Shown here: in pieces, positions 25,375-34,058 of the stretch | Numbering within the stretch: the stretch's first letter is position 1 | Layout: every line of letters starts with the position of its first letter | Assembly (NCBI RefSeq): GCF_012933445.1 | Contig: NZ_JABBNC010000006.1 | Coordinates: 62,001 to 126,000, forward strand | Source of the DNA: Actinoplanes sp. TBRC 11911 | GTDB taxonomy: Bacteria; Actinomycetota; Actinomycetes; Mycobacteriales; Micromonosporaceae | Direction: 5' to 3' | Length of the DNA: 64,000 bases | Translations under genes and position numbers: made by a program | Notes under the pieces: model-generated | Seen by the model: only the letters and a program-made list of their open reading frames with translations | The model's database searches: none | Told to the model about the DNA's origin: nothing

Positions 25375-26654
25375 CGCGGACCTCCGAGCGCGGCCAGGGC
25401 ACGGCGAGCCGTCGGCCCGTCGACCGGGGAGAAGTACGGGTTGGTGGTCAGGGCACGGGCGAATTCCGTACGGGCGGCGGCTTTGTCACCGAGCGCGAGC
25501 TGAATCATCGCGAGGTGGTACGCGTACCCGGCGGTGTGCCCGCCGGCGGCGATCGCCTGGCGCGCGTATCCGAGGGCTTCGGCATCGCGCCCGGCCGCGT
25601 GCAGCGCCCACGCCAGGGTGTCCGCGACGTCGGGATGCTGGCGCCGCTTCCACTCCGCGCGGGCCGCCGTCACCGCCAAGGACGGTGAACCGGTGGCGAG
25701 TGCCAATGCCGAGGAGGCCAGCGCGTCCGACCCGCCGTTGGCCGTGAAGAGCTGCTGCGCGGCCGACGCCAGCGCGATCTGCGTGTCCGCCGAGGCGGAC
25801 AGGCCGGCGAGCGACAGCAGCGAAGCGTATTCGAGCAAGTAGGACGGTCCGGGAAGCCGCGCGGTCAAGGACGCGTAGTCGGCGAGCGCGCCCGGCAGGT
25901 CCCCGGACGCCGCCCGCACGCGAGCCCGCCCACGCAACGCCGCCACCGACGACGCGTCCGCCGACAGCGCCGACGCGTACGATGAACGCGCCCCGGTCAG
26001 GTCGCCGCGCCCGAACGCCAGGTCACCGAGCTGCACCTGGCAGAACGCGACGTCGTGCGGATCCACCGCGTCGTCCAGCGCCCGCCGCATCAGCGCGCCG
26101 GCCTGGTCCAGCTTGCCGCGCAGTTCGAGGTCGTACGACGCGCGCGCATAGGCGGCCAGCCCGGGCCGGATGTCCAGCATTTTCTGTACGGCGGTGGTCG
26201 CGCCCGATGCGTCCCCGAGCTGGGTCAGGGCATCGGCCAGCACCCCGTACGCGTCGGCGTCGTAGGAGTCCACGCGCAGCGCCGCGAGGGCCTCCCGCCG
26301 CGCCCCGGCGAAGTCGTGCCGGGCGTTGGCCAGCGCGCCCAGCACGACGAGCGCGCCTCCGTTACCGGACCGCAGCGTCAGCGACTTGCGGGCCGCCTGC
26401 TCGGCCTGCGGGTACCGGGCCGGGTCGGCGGTGACGCGAGCCTGTTCGAGATAGGCGGCACCCAGCGTGGCCCACCCGCTCCAGTCGCCGGGCAGGTCGC
26501 GCAGGTGCTGCTGGGCCCGCGCGACGCGTACGGCGAGCGGGTCCGGGCCGCCGGGCCGGCCGGCCGGAGCGGACGTGCGCTCCGGCCGGACGACGACGCC
26601 GGCGATTGCCAGCAGGGCCACCGCGAGGGCGGCGCAGAGGAGTAGCCGGCGCAT
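25371..26654 (-). CDS. Tetratricopeptide-repeat lipoprotein-like/anchored protein
   Basis: A 427-residue protein with an N-terminal hydrophobic anchor (RRLLLCAALAVALLAIAGVVV) and then TPR-type helix pairs over nearly its whole length (for example AYLEQARVTADPARYPQAEQAARK and ALRVDSYDADAYGVLADALTQLGDASGA). It is probably exported and membrane-tethered, acting as a scaffold. It lies between a DUF4331 protein and a NicO transporter, 5 nt from the first and overlapping the second, so the three very likely work together. No catalytic motif is visible. Confidence 0.83.
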   Translation of the reverse strand: MRRLLLCAALAVALLAIAGVVVRPERTSAPAGRPGGPDPLAVRVARAQQHLRDLPGDWSGWATLGAAYLEQARVTADPARYPQAEQAARKSLTLRSGNGGALVVLGALANARHDFAGARREALAALRVDSYDADAYGVLADALTQLGDASGATTAVQKMLDIRPGLAAYARASYDLELRGKLDQAGALMRRALDDAVDPHDVAFCQVQLGDLAFGRGDLTGARSSYASALSADASSVAALRGRARVRAASGDLPGALADYASLTARLPGPSYLLEYASLLSLAGLSASADTQIALASAAQQLFTANGGSDALASSALALATGSPSLAVTAARAEWKRRQHPDVADTLAWALHAAGRDAEALGYARQAIAAGGHTAGYAYHLAMIQLALGDKAAARTEFARALTTNPYFSPVDGPTARRALAALGGPR

Positions 26655-26659
26655 CGGGA

Positions 26660-28294
26660 TCAGAGCCGCATCGTCTGGTCCGGGTCCTGGTAGCCACCGG
26701 CCGGGCGACGCCGGCGACGGCGCAGGAACGCGAACAGTCCGAACGCGAGGACCAGCGCGCCGATCCCGCCGGCCCCGGAGGCGAACGCCACCGGGCTCAT
26801 GCCGCCCTCGTCATCGGTCGCGGTCGCGGCCGCCGGCGAGGCGTTCAGCATGTCGGGCTCGCCCGCGGTGACCGCGGACGGCTGCGAGGCGGACGACGGT
26901 GCCGCGTCGGTGGAGTTGGGCAGCGCCACGTACGGGAAACGGTCCCCGAAACGGTTGTCGTTGGCGTCCACCTTGTCGCCGGTGGCGAGCGCGTCCACCA
27001 GCTTCCCGGTCTGCGCCGCCCCTTCGACGGCCTGCACCGAGATGTCCACCACGTCGTCGGTGAGCCGGCGTCCGTTCGGGAAGCCCTGCAGGTCGCCCTG
27101 CAGCACGCCGAGCCGTTTCGGATCCGCGGTCACCGGCACCGACAGGTTCAGCCGCAGCATCTCCGAAGGGCGGAACCCGTCGGGGCGTACGTCGGCGTTG
27201 TTGAGCTGGGAGTTCACATCGGCCTTGATGGGTCCGCCGGCCTTCGTGGTGATGCCGGTCAGGAAGATCTCGGCGAGGTCGTTGCGGGGTTCCGCGGGTG
27301 CCTTGACGCCGTAGATCTTCTCGATCAGCTTGGGCAGTTCGGGGCTGGTGACCCGCTTGACCAGAGCCGGAATCGACGCGTCCTTGACCGGCGGGGTCGC
27401 GTTGAACGTGTCCTTCAGCCCGGCCGGCACGACGACCTCGTTGACCAGCGGGTTGCCCAGGCGGGAGACCTGCACCTTGCCGCCGTACGAGTCGCCGCCG
27501 GTGATCCGGACCCGGTCGCGTTCGGTGGTGGTCCAGACGCCGATCACCGGGTTGCGCTTGGCGTCCTGCTTGAGCGCGACATCCTTGAACGGGACCTGCA
27601 GCGCGATGGTGTTGACGTTGTAGCCCTTCAGGGTGTCCTTGCCGACCTCGCTCAGGTCCCCGCCGTACAGGAGATCGAAGACCCGCAGATCGAGGAAGAA
27701 CGGGTCGTCGGCCTGGCCCGCGAAGATCTTCCAGCCGCCGGGCAGGGTGCGGGTGGCGTCGGCGCGCAGCTTGCCGTAGTCCGGCATGGACGCCTTGCCG
27801 ACGCGCGACGGTGCCACCGGGGCGTCCGACACGCGCTCCTTGAACGGTTCGCCGTTAAACGACGACGAGAGCGAGTAGGTCTGCTTGAACAGCAGGTTCT
27901 CGTCGTTGAACGAGTCGACCGGACCGTTGTTGTACAGGAACGTGTCGTTGCCGCGCTTGTCGACGTTCTTGAACGACCAGCGGAACTCCGCGTCCGGCTT
28001 GGCGTCACCGTCGTTGTCGACCTTGATGTGGTAGGTCGCGTCGGTGGCGAACGGGTAGAAGTTGGGGCCTCCGTCGGGCTCCTCGAACGGCTGCCAGTTC
28101 GCGATGAACGTGACGTAGCCGGGCCGCTCGGGACTGACGAAGGCGTACAGGTCGGTGTTGTCGATCGCCGGATCGGCGGCGACAAGGGGGGCCTCGCGGT
28201 GGCTGGAAGCCGTCGCGGACCCGGGGCCTAGCAGATAGAGGGAACCGGCGAGCAGAGCGCTCACTCCGGCCGCGGCACCGAGCCGTCGCATCAT
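26660..28294 (-). CDS. DUF4331 surface/exported protein
   Basis: A 544-residue exported protein of the DUF4331 family. A signal peptide (residues 1-29) is followed by the hallmark SSHREAPLVAADPAIDNTDLYAFVSPE, then VTFIANWQPFEEPDGGPNFYPF. Near the C-terminus, after a low-complexity Ala/Ser linker, a helix (about 505-528) and an RRRRRR stop-transfer sequence suggest cell-surface anchoring. The start may be ATG 28294 or the adjacent 28291. The family has no assigned biochemical role. It is the first gene of the DUF4331-TPR-NicO operon. Confidence 0.87.
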   Translation of the reverse strand: MMRRLGAAAGVSALLAGSLYLLGPGSATASSHREAPLVAADPAIDNTDLYAFVSPERPGYVTFIANWQPFEEPDGGPNFYPFATDATYHIKVDNDGDAKPDAEFRWSFKNVDKRGNDTFLYNNGPVDSFNDENLLFKQTYSLSSSFNGEPFKERVSDAPVAPSRVGKASMPDYGKLRADATRTLPGGWKIFAGQADDPFFLDLRVFDLLYGGDLSEVGKDTLKGYNVNTIALQVPFKDVALKQDAKRNPVIGVWTTTERDRVRITGGDSYGGKVQVSRLGNPLVNEVVVPAGLKDTFNATPPVKDASIPALVKRVTSPELPKLIEKIYGVKAPAEPRNDLAEIFLTGITTKAGGPIKADVNSQLNNADVRPDGFRPSEMLRLNLSVPVTADPKRLGVLQGDLQGFPNGRRLTDDVVDISVQAVEGAAQTGKLVDALATGDKVDANDNRFGDRFPYVALPNSTDAAPSSASQPSAVTAGEPDMLNASPAAATATDDEGGMSPVAFASGAGGIGALVLAFGLFAFLRRRRRRPAGGYQDPDQTMRL

Positions 28295-28307
28295 GGGAAT
28301 GTCCTTC

Positions 28308-28333
28308 CGTGCCGGTGCTTTCTTCTCGGCACG
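28308..28333. terminator. Small inverted repeat between P450 and DUF4331 genes
   Basis: CGTGCCG (28308-28314) and CGGCACG (28327-28333) form a perfect 7-bp inverted repeat in the 123-bp gap between two co-directional genes. It could terminate P450 transcription or sit in the leader of the DUF4331 mRNA. Confidence 0.35.
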
Positions 28334-28417
28334 GGTTCGCAGCGACGGCCGCGATGGCTTGGTGTCTGTGAGATTGTCGTCGATGACCCATCCGCGCCGG
28401 GCCCGGCGGCGAATGAC

Positions 28418-29704
28418 CTACTTGCGGTGCACCACGGCACGTCCGCCGCGGGCCGGGGCGACCGCGATGCCCCGGTTGAACCGCCGCTCCCCCGGAGCCG
28501 TCGTCGCCACCACGGCGAAGTCGCGGATCAGCGTGCTGAGCACGACGTTCATCTCCATCGTCGCGAAGGCCGCGCCGATGCACCGGCGCACGCCACCGCC
28601 GAACGGGATCCAGCCATACGTGTCCGGCTTGGCGCCGATGAAGCGGTCCGGCTTGAAGGTCAGCGGGTCGGGGAACAGCGCCGGGTCGTCGTGCAGCAGC
28701 GCGATGCAGGCCGCCGCGACGGTGCCGCGGGGCAGCACCCAGCGGCCCAGCTCGTACGTCTCGGCCTGGATCTGCCGGGCGGTCATCTCGATCACCGGCC
28801 GGACCCGTTGCGTCTCGATGATCGTGGCGTCCAGCAGCTCGGGCTCGTGCGCGTCGAGCCGGGCCATGATCTCCGGGTGCCGGCGCATCCGCTCGACCGC
28901 CCAGGCCAGCGTGGTCGCGGTGGTCTCGTGGCCGGCCGCGAGCAGGCCGAGCAGCTGGTCGCGGATCTGCTGGCGGGTCATCCGGTCGCCGTCGTCGTAG
29001 CGGGCCTGCACGAGCAGGGCGAGGATGTCGTCGCGCTTCTCCAGCGTCCCGTCCTTCTCCTCGCGCATGGCCTGGTCGATGAGTTTGTCCACTACCACGT
29101 CGTACTGGTCACGTAATTTCCGGAAATATCCCCATGGGCCGTACTTTGTCTTCGGGATCGGCGCCACCGCCAGCATCGACGCCACCCGCACCAGCCTGGG
29201 CAGCAGCCCGCGTAACGCCTCCTGCTCGGCACCGTCCGCGCCGAACACCGCCCGCAGGATGATGTTCAGCGTGATCCGCATCATCGACGGCATCACCGCG
29301 AACTCGCGCCCCTGCGGCCAGGTGCGCATCTCGCGCACCGTCTCTTCCTCCATCAAGCTTTCGTACGCCCGGAGCCGGCGCCCGTGAAACGGCGGGGTGA
29401 GCAGTTTGCGCTGCCGGCGGTGCTCGTCCCCGCGGATGGCGAAGAACGACTCGGCGCCCAGGACCGACCCGAGGTTGACATCCGACTTGTCCACGTCGTC
29501 GGTGCCGGCCATGAAGAGCTGGCGGACCTCACCCGGGTCGGCGAGCATGACCACCGGCCCGAGGCTGTACGTGCGTACGGTGAACGCCGTCCCGTACTTG
29601 TCGCGCAGCTTGTGCATCGTGCCGTTGCGGTTGGCGAGCAACCGGGCCGCCTGCACCACGCGCGGCGACGACGGCCCGCCCGGAAGGGTGATCGTCGTGG
29701 TCAT
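28418..29704 (-). CDS. Cytochrome P450
   Basis: A 428-residue class I-type P450. The oxygen-activating I-helix motif is AAGHETTATTLAW, the K-helix ExxR is in IIETQRVRP, and the heme-thiolate loop is FGGGVRRCIGAAF, with the cysteine ligand near residue 390. All essential residues are present. The sequence style (LLTPPFHGRRLRAYESLMEEETVREM) resembles fatty-acid or sterol-type CYP groups of actinobacteria. The ATG at 29704 is preceded by GGAGGTGG. Redox partners are not adjacent. It diverges from the SDR/NTF2/redoxin gene group. Confidence 0.93.
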   Translation of the reverse strand: MTTTITLPGGPSSPRVVQAARLLANRNGTMHKLRDKYGTAFTVRTYSLGPVVMLADPGEVRQLFMAGTDDVDKSDVNLGSVLGAESFFAIRGDEHRRQRKLLTPPFHGRRLRAYESLMEEETVREMRTWPQGREFAVMPSMMRITLNIILRAVFGADGAEQEALRGLLPRLVRVASMLAVAPIPKTKYGPWGYFRKLRDQYDVVVDKLIDQAMREEKDGTLEKRDDILALLVQARYDDGDRMTRQQIRDQLLGLLAAGHETTATTLAWAVERMRRHPEIMARLDAHEPELLDATIIETQRVRPVIEMTARQIQAETYELGRWVLPRGTVAAACIALLHDDPALFPDPLTFKPDRFIGAKPDTYGWIPFGGGVRRCIGAAFATMEMNVVLSTLIRDFAVVATTAPGERRFNRGIAVAPARGGRAVVHRK

Positions 29705-29870
29705 CTCTCGCCACCTCCGGTGCGGTCGTTCCTACGTAGCGTCGACGGTAGGCATACGCAGCGCGAAGGCACAAGGCAGACCAGGTACCGACCAGGGACT
29801 TCTACTGGGGCGAACACCCCCGTGATCGCGCGAGGATGAGGCGGTTCGTCCGCCTGCAACGGAGGTGTGT

Positions 29871-30593
29871 ATGGCCGCGCGCCTGGAGGGTCAGACCGTC
29901 GTTCTCATCGGCGGCAGCGCCGGCATCGGGCTCGCGACGGCCCGCCGGGCCCGCGCCGAAGGGGCCGAGGTCATCCTCACCGGCCGCGACCTGGACCGGC
30001 TCAAGCGGGCCGCCGCCGACGTCGACGCGCACCGCACCGCCGTGTTCGACGCGGGCGATCCCCAGCAGCTCACGCAGTTCTTCGACGACCTGCCGGACCC
30101 GGTCGACCACGTGCTGGTGACGGCCGGCGGCAACTACTACGCGCGGCTCGCCGACATCGACTTCCGCGAGGCCAGGCGCCTGGTCGACGACCACTTCTTC
30201 CTGCCGCTGCACCTGGCCCGCGCCGCCGTCGGCCGGGTCCGGGCGCCGGGCACGCTGCTGTTCATGGGCGGCGTCGGCGATCAGCACCCGTTCCTGTCCG
30301 GGGTGCTCTCCGCACCGCTGACCGCGGCGCTGCCGGTGATGGTGAAGAACCTGGCGCTGGAGATCGCGCCGCTGCGGGTCAACGTGATCGCCGCCGGGTT
30401 CGTCGACACCGACCTGTCCGAGCGGCTGCTCGGCGACCAGATCGAGGCGCGCCGGGCCGAGCTGCGCGAGACACTTCCGGTCCGCCGGGTGGTCGGGCCG
30501 GAGGACGTGGCCGACCTGGCCGTGCACGTGATGACCAATACCGCGCTGACCGGGGCGTCCTTCACCATCGACGGCGGCCAGCGCCTGCTCTGA
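29871..30593 (+). CDS. SDR-fold oxidoreductase lacking the YxxxK motif
   Basis: A Rossmann-fold short-chain dehydrogenase-like protein of 240 residues. The nucleotide-binding VVLIGGSAGIGLATARRARA and the ILTGRDLDRL that follows strand 2 are intact, and the C-terminal FTIDGGQRLL is typical. Where classical enzymes have the catalytic Tyr-x-x-x-Lys, this one reads LSAPLTAALPVMVKNLALE; no YxxxK occurs anywhere. It may be a non-classical or non-catalytic SDR. The ATG at 29871 is preferred over GTG 29865 because GGAGG lies 5 nt before it. The next gene starts 30 nt downstream. Confidence 0.85.
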   Translation: MAARLEGQTVVLIGGSAGIGLATARRARAEGAEVILTGRDLDRLKRAAADVDAHRTAVFDAGDPQQLTQFFDDLPDPVDHVLVTAGGNYYARLADIDFREARRLVDDHFFLPLHLARAAVGRVRAPGTLLFMGGVGDQHPFLSGVLSAPLTAALPVMVKNLALEIAPLRVNVIAAGFVDTDLSERLLGDQIEARRAELRETLPVRRVVGPEDVADLAVHVMTNTALTGASFTIDGGQRLL

Positions 30594-30623
30594 CCCGCTT
30601 CTCCCCCATTTTGGAGTACATGA

Positions 30624-31436
30624 ATGCCCTGGCTTCCGGACCTCGCCAACGCCGCCGAGCTGGCGCGGCAGCACAGCCGTCAGGTCGGTTACTCCGACCC
30701 CGCGGGCCAATACCTGAGCGCGCTCAACAGCGGCCACGCGCGCGACCTCGAGGACATCTGGTCCGGCGAGGTGGTGGTGCACGACCCGCACGCCGGCGAG
30801 GTTCGCGGCCACCGGCACCTGCGCCAGTTCATGAGCGACAGCCGCAAGATGCTCGAGCGGAGGCACGCGCGCGTCGAGCGGGGCGCCACGATCGTCACCC
30901 CCGGCCGGGCCGTGCTGGAGCTGACCGTGCATCTGGAGGTCGACGGCCGGATGGTGGACTGGCCGGCCGCGGTCGTGGCCGAGTCCCCGGACGAGGAATC
31001 GGTGGTCTTCCGGTCCTATTTCCACCAGGGCACCGTGTACGGCGAGGGGGTGGTCCGGCCGGCGATCCTCGGCGCCGCGCAGGCGCACCCGGGCGACGTG
31101 GTCGGCCGATTCCTCGCGGCGCTGGACGCCGCGGACGTGGCGACGGCGGTGGCCTCGTTCGAGCCGGACGGATCGTTCAGCCCGCCGACCGGCACCTACC
31201 GGGGCACCGCCGAGCTGCGCGAATACTTCCAGAGCACGCTCGCCGAAGGCGGGATCAGCCTGGAGAACTGCGCGGTGACCGACGACGGGGTGCGGTGTGC
31301 CGTCGAATACAACTGCGTGCGCTGGGACGGGCAGGCGGTCAAGCCGCAGGCCGGGATCGGGATCTACGAACGGGGCCCGGACGACCTGCTGGCCACCGTA
31401 CGGGTCATCGACGACGTTCCCCGCCCTGGGAGGTGA
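30624..31436 (+). CDS. Tandem NTF2/SnoaL-like domain protein
   Basis: A 270-residue protein made of two NTF2-like (SnoaL-type) cone folds, about residues 25-135 (YLSALNSGHARDLEDIWSGEVVVHDPHAG) and 150-262 (FLAALDAADVATAVASFEPDGSFSPPTGTYRG). Such domains serve as small-molecule isomerases, cyclases, or ligand pockets. TTGGAG 7 nt before ATG 30624 supports the start. It sits between the SDR and redoxin genes on the same strand, so a small pathway with the divergent P450 is plausible but unproven. Confidence 0.75.
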   Translation: MPWLPDLANAAELARQHSRQVGYSDPAGQYLSALNSGHARDLEDIWSGEVVVHDPHAGEVRGHRHLRQFMSDSRKMLERRHARVERGATIVTPGRAVLELTVHLEVDGRMVDWPAAVVAESPDEESVVFRSYFHQGTVYGEGVVRPAILGAAQAHPGDVVGRFLAALDAADVATAVASFEPDGSFSPPTGTYRGTAELREYFQSTLAEGGISLENCAVTDDGVRCAVEYNCVRWDGQAVKPQAGIGIYERGPDDLLATVRVIDDVPRPGR

Positions 31437-31440
31437 TCGC

Positions 31441-32379
31441 ATGCCGCACATGCCCTCGCTCGCCGCAGCGACCGGATGGCTCAACACTTCGCCGCTGGAG
31501 ACGGCGGAGTTGCGCGGCCGGGTCGTCCTCGTCGACTTCTGGACGTTGACCTGCATTAATTGGCTGCGGACCGAGCCGTACGTGCGGGCGTGGTCGCGGG
31601 CGTACCGCGACGACGGCCTGGTGGTGCTCGGCGTGCACACCCCGGAATTCACCTTCGAACGGGACCCGGAACTGATCCGGCGCTCGCTCGTGGACCGCGA
31701 AATCGACTATCCGGTCGCGATCGACAGCGGGTACGGGGTGTGGTCGGCGTTCAACAATCACTACTGGCCGGCGCTGTACTTCGTCGACCGCGACGGCGCG
31801 ATCCGCGACCAGCATTTCGGCGAGGGCCGCTACGAGCGCTCCGAACGCACCATTCAGCAGTTGCTCGGCATCGACCGCGATCCGGTGCCGGTGACCGGTT
31901 CCGGCGTCGAGGCCGAGGCGGACTGGTCGCACCTGCGCTCCCCGGAGACCTATCTCGGGTACGCCCGTAGCGAGCGCTTCGCCTCACCGGACGGCTTCGA
32001 TTTCGACGAACCACGGGCGTACGGGATGGCGAAGGGTCTGGGGTTGAACGAATGGACCCTGGACGGGCGCTGGACCATCGGCGAGGAGGGCGTGGTGCTC
32101 GATTCCGCGCCGGGCACCATCGCGTATCGGTTCCACGCCCGCGACGTCCACCTGGTGCTGAACTCGGATTCACCCTCGCCGATCCCGTTCCGGGTCCGCC
32201 TGGACGGCGCGGCGCCCGGCGCGTCACACGGGGTCGACGTCGACGCGGAGGGCGCCGGCTCGCTCGATTACGGCCGCATGTATCAACTGATCCGCACCGA
32301 CGGCCGGGTCCGCGAGCAGACCGTGGAAATCGAGTTTCTGCAGCCGGGGGCTCGCGCCTATGTGTTCACGTTCGGCTAG
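31441..32379 (+). CDS. TlpA/redoxin-like protein with altered active site
   Basis: A 312-residue protein. Residues 1-140 have a thioredoxin-like fold of the DipZ/TlpA kind (VVLVDFWTLTCINWLRTEPYVRAW; VVLGVHTPEF; WPALYFVDRDGAIRDQHFGEG). The usual CxxC reads CINW, so the second cysteine is missing and a simple disulfide-exchange role is doubtful. Residues about 160-312 match the C-terminal beta-sandwich found in DipZ-like proteins (VHLVLNSDSPSPIPFRVRLDG). No signal peptide or membrane helix is seen. GGGAGGTGA precedes ATG 31441. Its 3-prime end overlaps the convergent DUF2203 gene by 4 nt. Confidence 0.8.
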   Translation: MPHMPSLAAATGWLNTSPLETAELRGRVVLVDFWTLTCINWLRTEPYVRAWSRAYRDDGLVVLGVHTPEFTFERDPELIRRSLVDREIDYPVAIDSGYGVWSAFNNHYWPALYFVDRDGAIRDQHFGEGRYERSERTIQQLLGIDRDPVPVTGSGVEAEADWSHLRSPETYLGYARSERFASPDGFDFDEPRAYGMAKGLGLNEWTLDGRWTIGEEGVVLDSAPGTIAYRFHARDVHLVLNSDSPSPIPFRVRLDGAAPGASHGVDVDAEGAGSLDYGRMYQLIRTDGRVREQTVEIEFLQPGARAYVFTFG

Positions 32380-32738
32380 GCGAGCCGGCGGCGGCCCGCG
32401 TAGCCCAGGTCGAGGCGGTGGTACCAGAGCAGCTCGGTCTCGCCCTCGAGCCAGCACAGCAGCACCGGGACGCCGTCTAAATCGGCGGGAAAGTCGACGA
32501 GGATCGGCGCGACGCCCTTGAGCTCCGCGCCGGTCTCCTGCACCGTGGTCATCAGCTCGTTGAGCCGCGCCTCGGCCGCCTTGCGCTCGGGCAGCCCGCC
32601 GAGATCGCTCGGCATCCCGCCGGGAGTCAGCGCGGCGGTGAGCTCGACCATGTCGGCCCGGACCGCGACCATCTCCTGGAGTACCGGCAACAGGCGCGCG
32701 AGTTCCTCGCGCGCCTGGTCCACCGTGAACAACGCCAT
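32376..32738 (-). CDS. DUF2203-family small protein
   Basis: A 120-residue, mainly helical protein with the DUF2203 ends: FTVDQAREELARLLPVLQEM at the N-terminus and GVPVLLCWLEGETELLWYHRLDLGYAGRR at the C-terminus. Family function is unknown. It is convergent with the redoxin-like gene and lies 36 nt downstream of the ketosynthase gene on the same strand, so co-transcription with the latter is possible. Confidence 0.85.
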   Translation of the reverse strand: MALFTVDQAREELARLLPVLQEMVAVRADMVELTAALTPGGMPSDLGGLPERKAAEARLNELMTTVQETGAELKGVAPILVDFPADLDGVPVLLCWLEGETELLWYHRLDLGYAGRRRLA

Positions 32739-32774
32739 GTGCGTAAGTTACGCGCCCTTCCGGTAGGCCCTTCG

Positions 32775-34001
32775 TCAGACCTTGGTGAACAGGATCGACA
32801 CGTTCTGGCCGCCGAAGCCGAACGAGTTCGAGATCGCTGCGTGCAGGGTGATCTCGCGCGGGCGGCCGGACACCACGTCGAGTTTGACGTCCGGGTCCTG
32901 GTTCTCCAGGTTCAGCGTGGGCGGCACCACGTTGTCGCGCAGCGAGAGCATGGTCAGGATGCCCTCGACCGCGCCGGCCGCGCCCACCAGGTGGCCGATC
33001 GCGGACTTCGGCGCGGTCAGCACCACGTGGTCGCCCAGCGCCTGCTGGATGGCCGTCGCCTCGCCCGGGTCGCCGACCACCGTCGACGTCGAGTGCGCGT
33101 TCACGTGGGCGACGTCGGCCGGGGTGAGCCCGGCGTCGTCCAGCGCCCGCCGGATCGCCCGGACCTGGCCGTTGCCGGTCGGGTCGGGACCGGTGATGTG
33201 GTAGGCGTCGGCGGTCACGCCGATGCCCGCGATGCGCCCCAGCACGCGGGCACCGCGCGCGGCCGCGTGCTCCTCGCTCTCGATGATCAGCGCTCCGGCG
33301 CCCTCGCCGAGCACGAACCCGTCGCGGGCGGCGTCGAACGGGCGGGACGCGCGCTCCGGCTCGTCGTTGCGCTTGGACAGGGTGCGCGCCTGGGAGAACC
33401 CGGCGATGGTCATCGGCAGGATCGGCGTCTCGGCGCCGCCGGCGATCACGATGTCGGCCTCGCCGAGGCGGATCAGCCGCACCGCCTGGGCGATGGCGTC
33501 GGCGCCGGACGCGCAGGCGGACGCCGTCGTGTACGACCCGGCGCGGGCGCCGAACTCGATGCTCACCTGCGCGGCCGCGGCGTTCGGCATCAGCATCGGC
33601 ACGGACAGCGGCGACACCTTGCGGGGGCCGCCGTCCATCAGCACGTGTTCCTGGCCGAGCAGCGTGGTGGCGCCGCCGATGCCGGTGCCGATGACCGCGG
33701 CGAGCCGGTCGCGGTCCACCTCCGGCGCGCCCGCGTCCTGCCAGGCCTGCCGGGCCGCGACCAGGGCGGCCTGCGTGCAGCGGTCCATCCGGCGGGCCTG
33801 CACCCGCTCCAGGAACGTGGCCGGGTCGGCCGCCATGGGTGCGCCGATGCGGACCGGAAGCTCGTCGTGACCGCCGAGGAACTCGTCGATGCGGCGAACG
33901 CCGGAACGTCCCGCTAAGGCCCCCTCCCACAGCGACGCCACGTCGCTGCCGAGCGGGGTCAGCGCCCCCATGCCGGTAATGACCACCCCGTGCGACCTCA
34001 T
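32775..34001 (-). CDS. fabF: Beta-ketoacyl-ACP synthase II (FabF-type)
   Basis: A 408-residue condensing enzyme. The nucleophilic cysteine is in TASACASGADAIA and the two catalytic histidines are in HVNAHSTSTVVGD and KSAIGHLVGAAGAVEG. FGFGGQNVSILF closes the protein. It elongates fatty-acyl chains on ACP using malonyl-ACP. There are no ACP, FabD or FabH genes beside it, so this is a stand-alone copy and may be a second, regulated fabF. GGAGGG precedes the ATG at 34001. It diverges from a TetR gene with an operator-like palindrome between, suggesting control by that regulator. Confidence 0.92.
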   Translation of the reverse strand: MRSHGVVITGMGALTPLGSDVASLWEGALAGRSGVRRIDEFLGGHDELPVRIGAPMAADPATFLERVQARRMDRCTQAALVAARQAWQDAGAPEVDRDRLAAVIGTGIGGATTLLGQEHVLMDGGPRKVSPLSVPMLMPNAAAAQVSIEFGARAGSYTTASACASGADAIAQAVRLIRLGEADIVIAGGAETPILPMTIAGFSQARTLSKRNDEPERASRPFDAARDGFVLGEGAGALIIESEEHAAARGARVLGRIAGIGVTADAYHITGPDPTGNGQVRAIRRALDDAGLTPADVAHVNAHSTSTVVGDPGEATAIQQALGDHVVLTAPKSAIGHLVGAAGAVEGILTMLSLRDNVVPPTLNLENQDPDVKLDVVSGRPREITLHAAISNSFGFGGQNVSILFTKV

Positions 34002-34041
34002 GCTTGCTCGTCCCTCCACTCGCTTGCGTGCCCTACTTGTA

Positions 34042-34057
34042 CCGTATACAAATACGG
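34042..34057. promoter_or_regulatory. CCGTAT-ACAA-ATACGG operator-like palindrome
   Basis: A perfect 6-bp inverted repeat with a 4-nt spacer, located 40 nt upstream of the fabF start and 1 nt before the divergent tetR ATG. It overlaps AT-rich TGTACCGTATACA, a likely -10 region. Position and symmetry fit a TetR-family autoregulatory operator. Confidence 0.65.
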
Positions 34058-34058
34058 C

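Noticed and set aside
26606..28231. 541-codon frame antisense to the DUF4331 gene
   Set aside because: It mirrors the codon bias of the real gene and has no domain or start signal.
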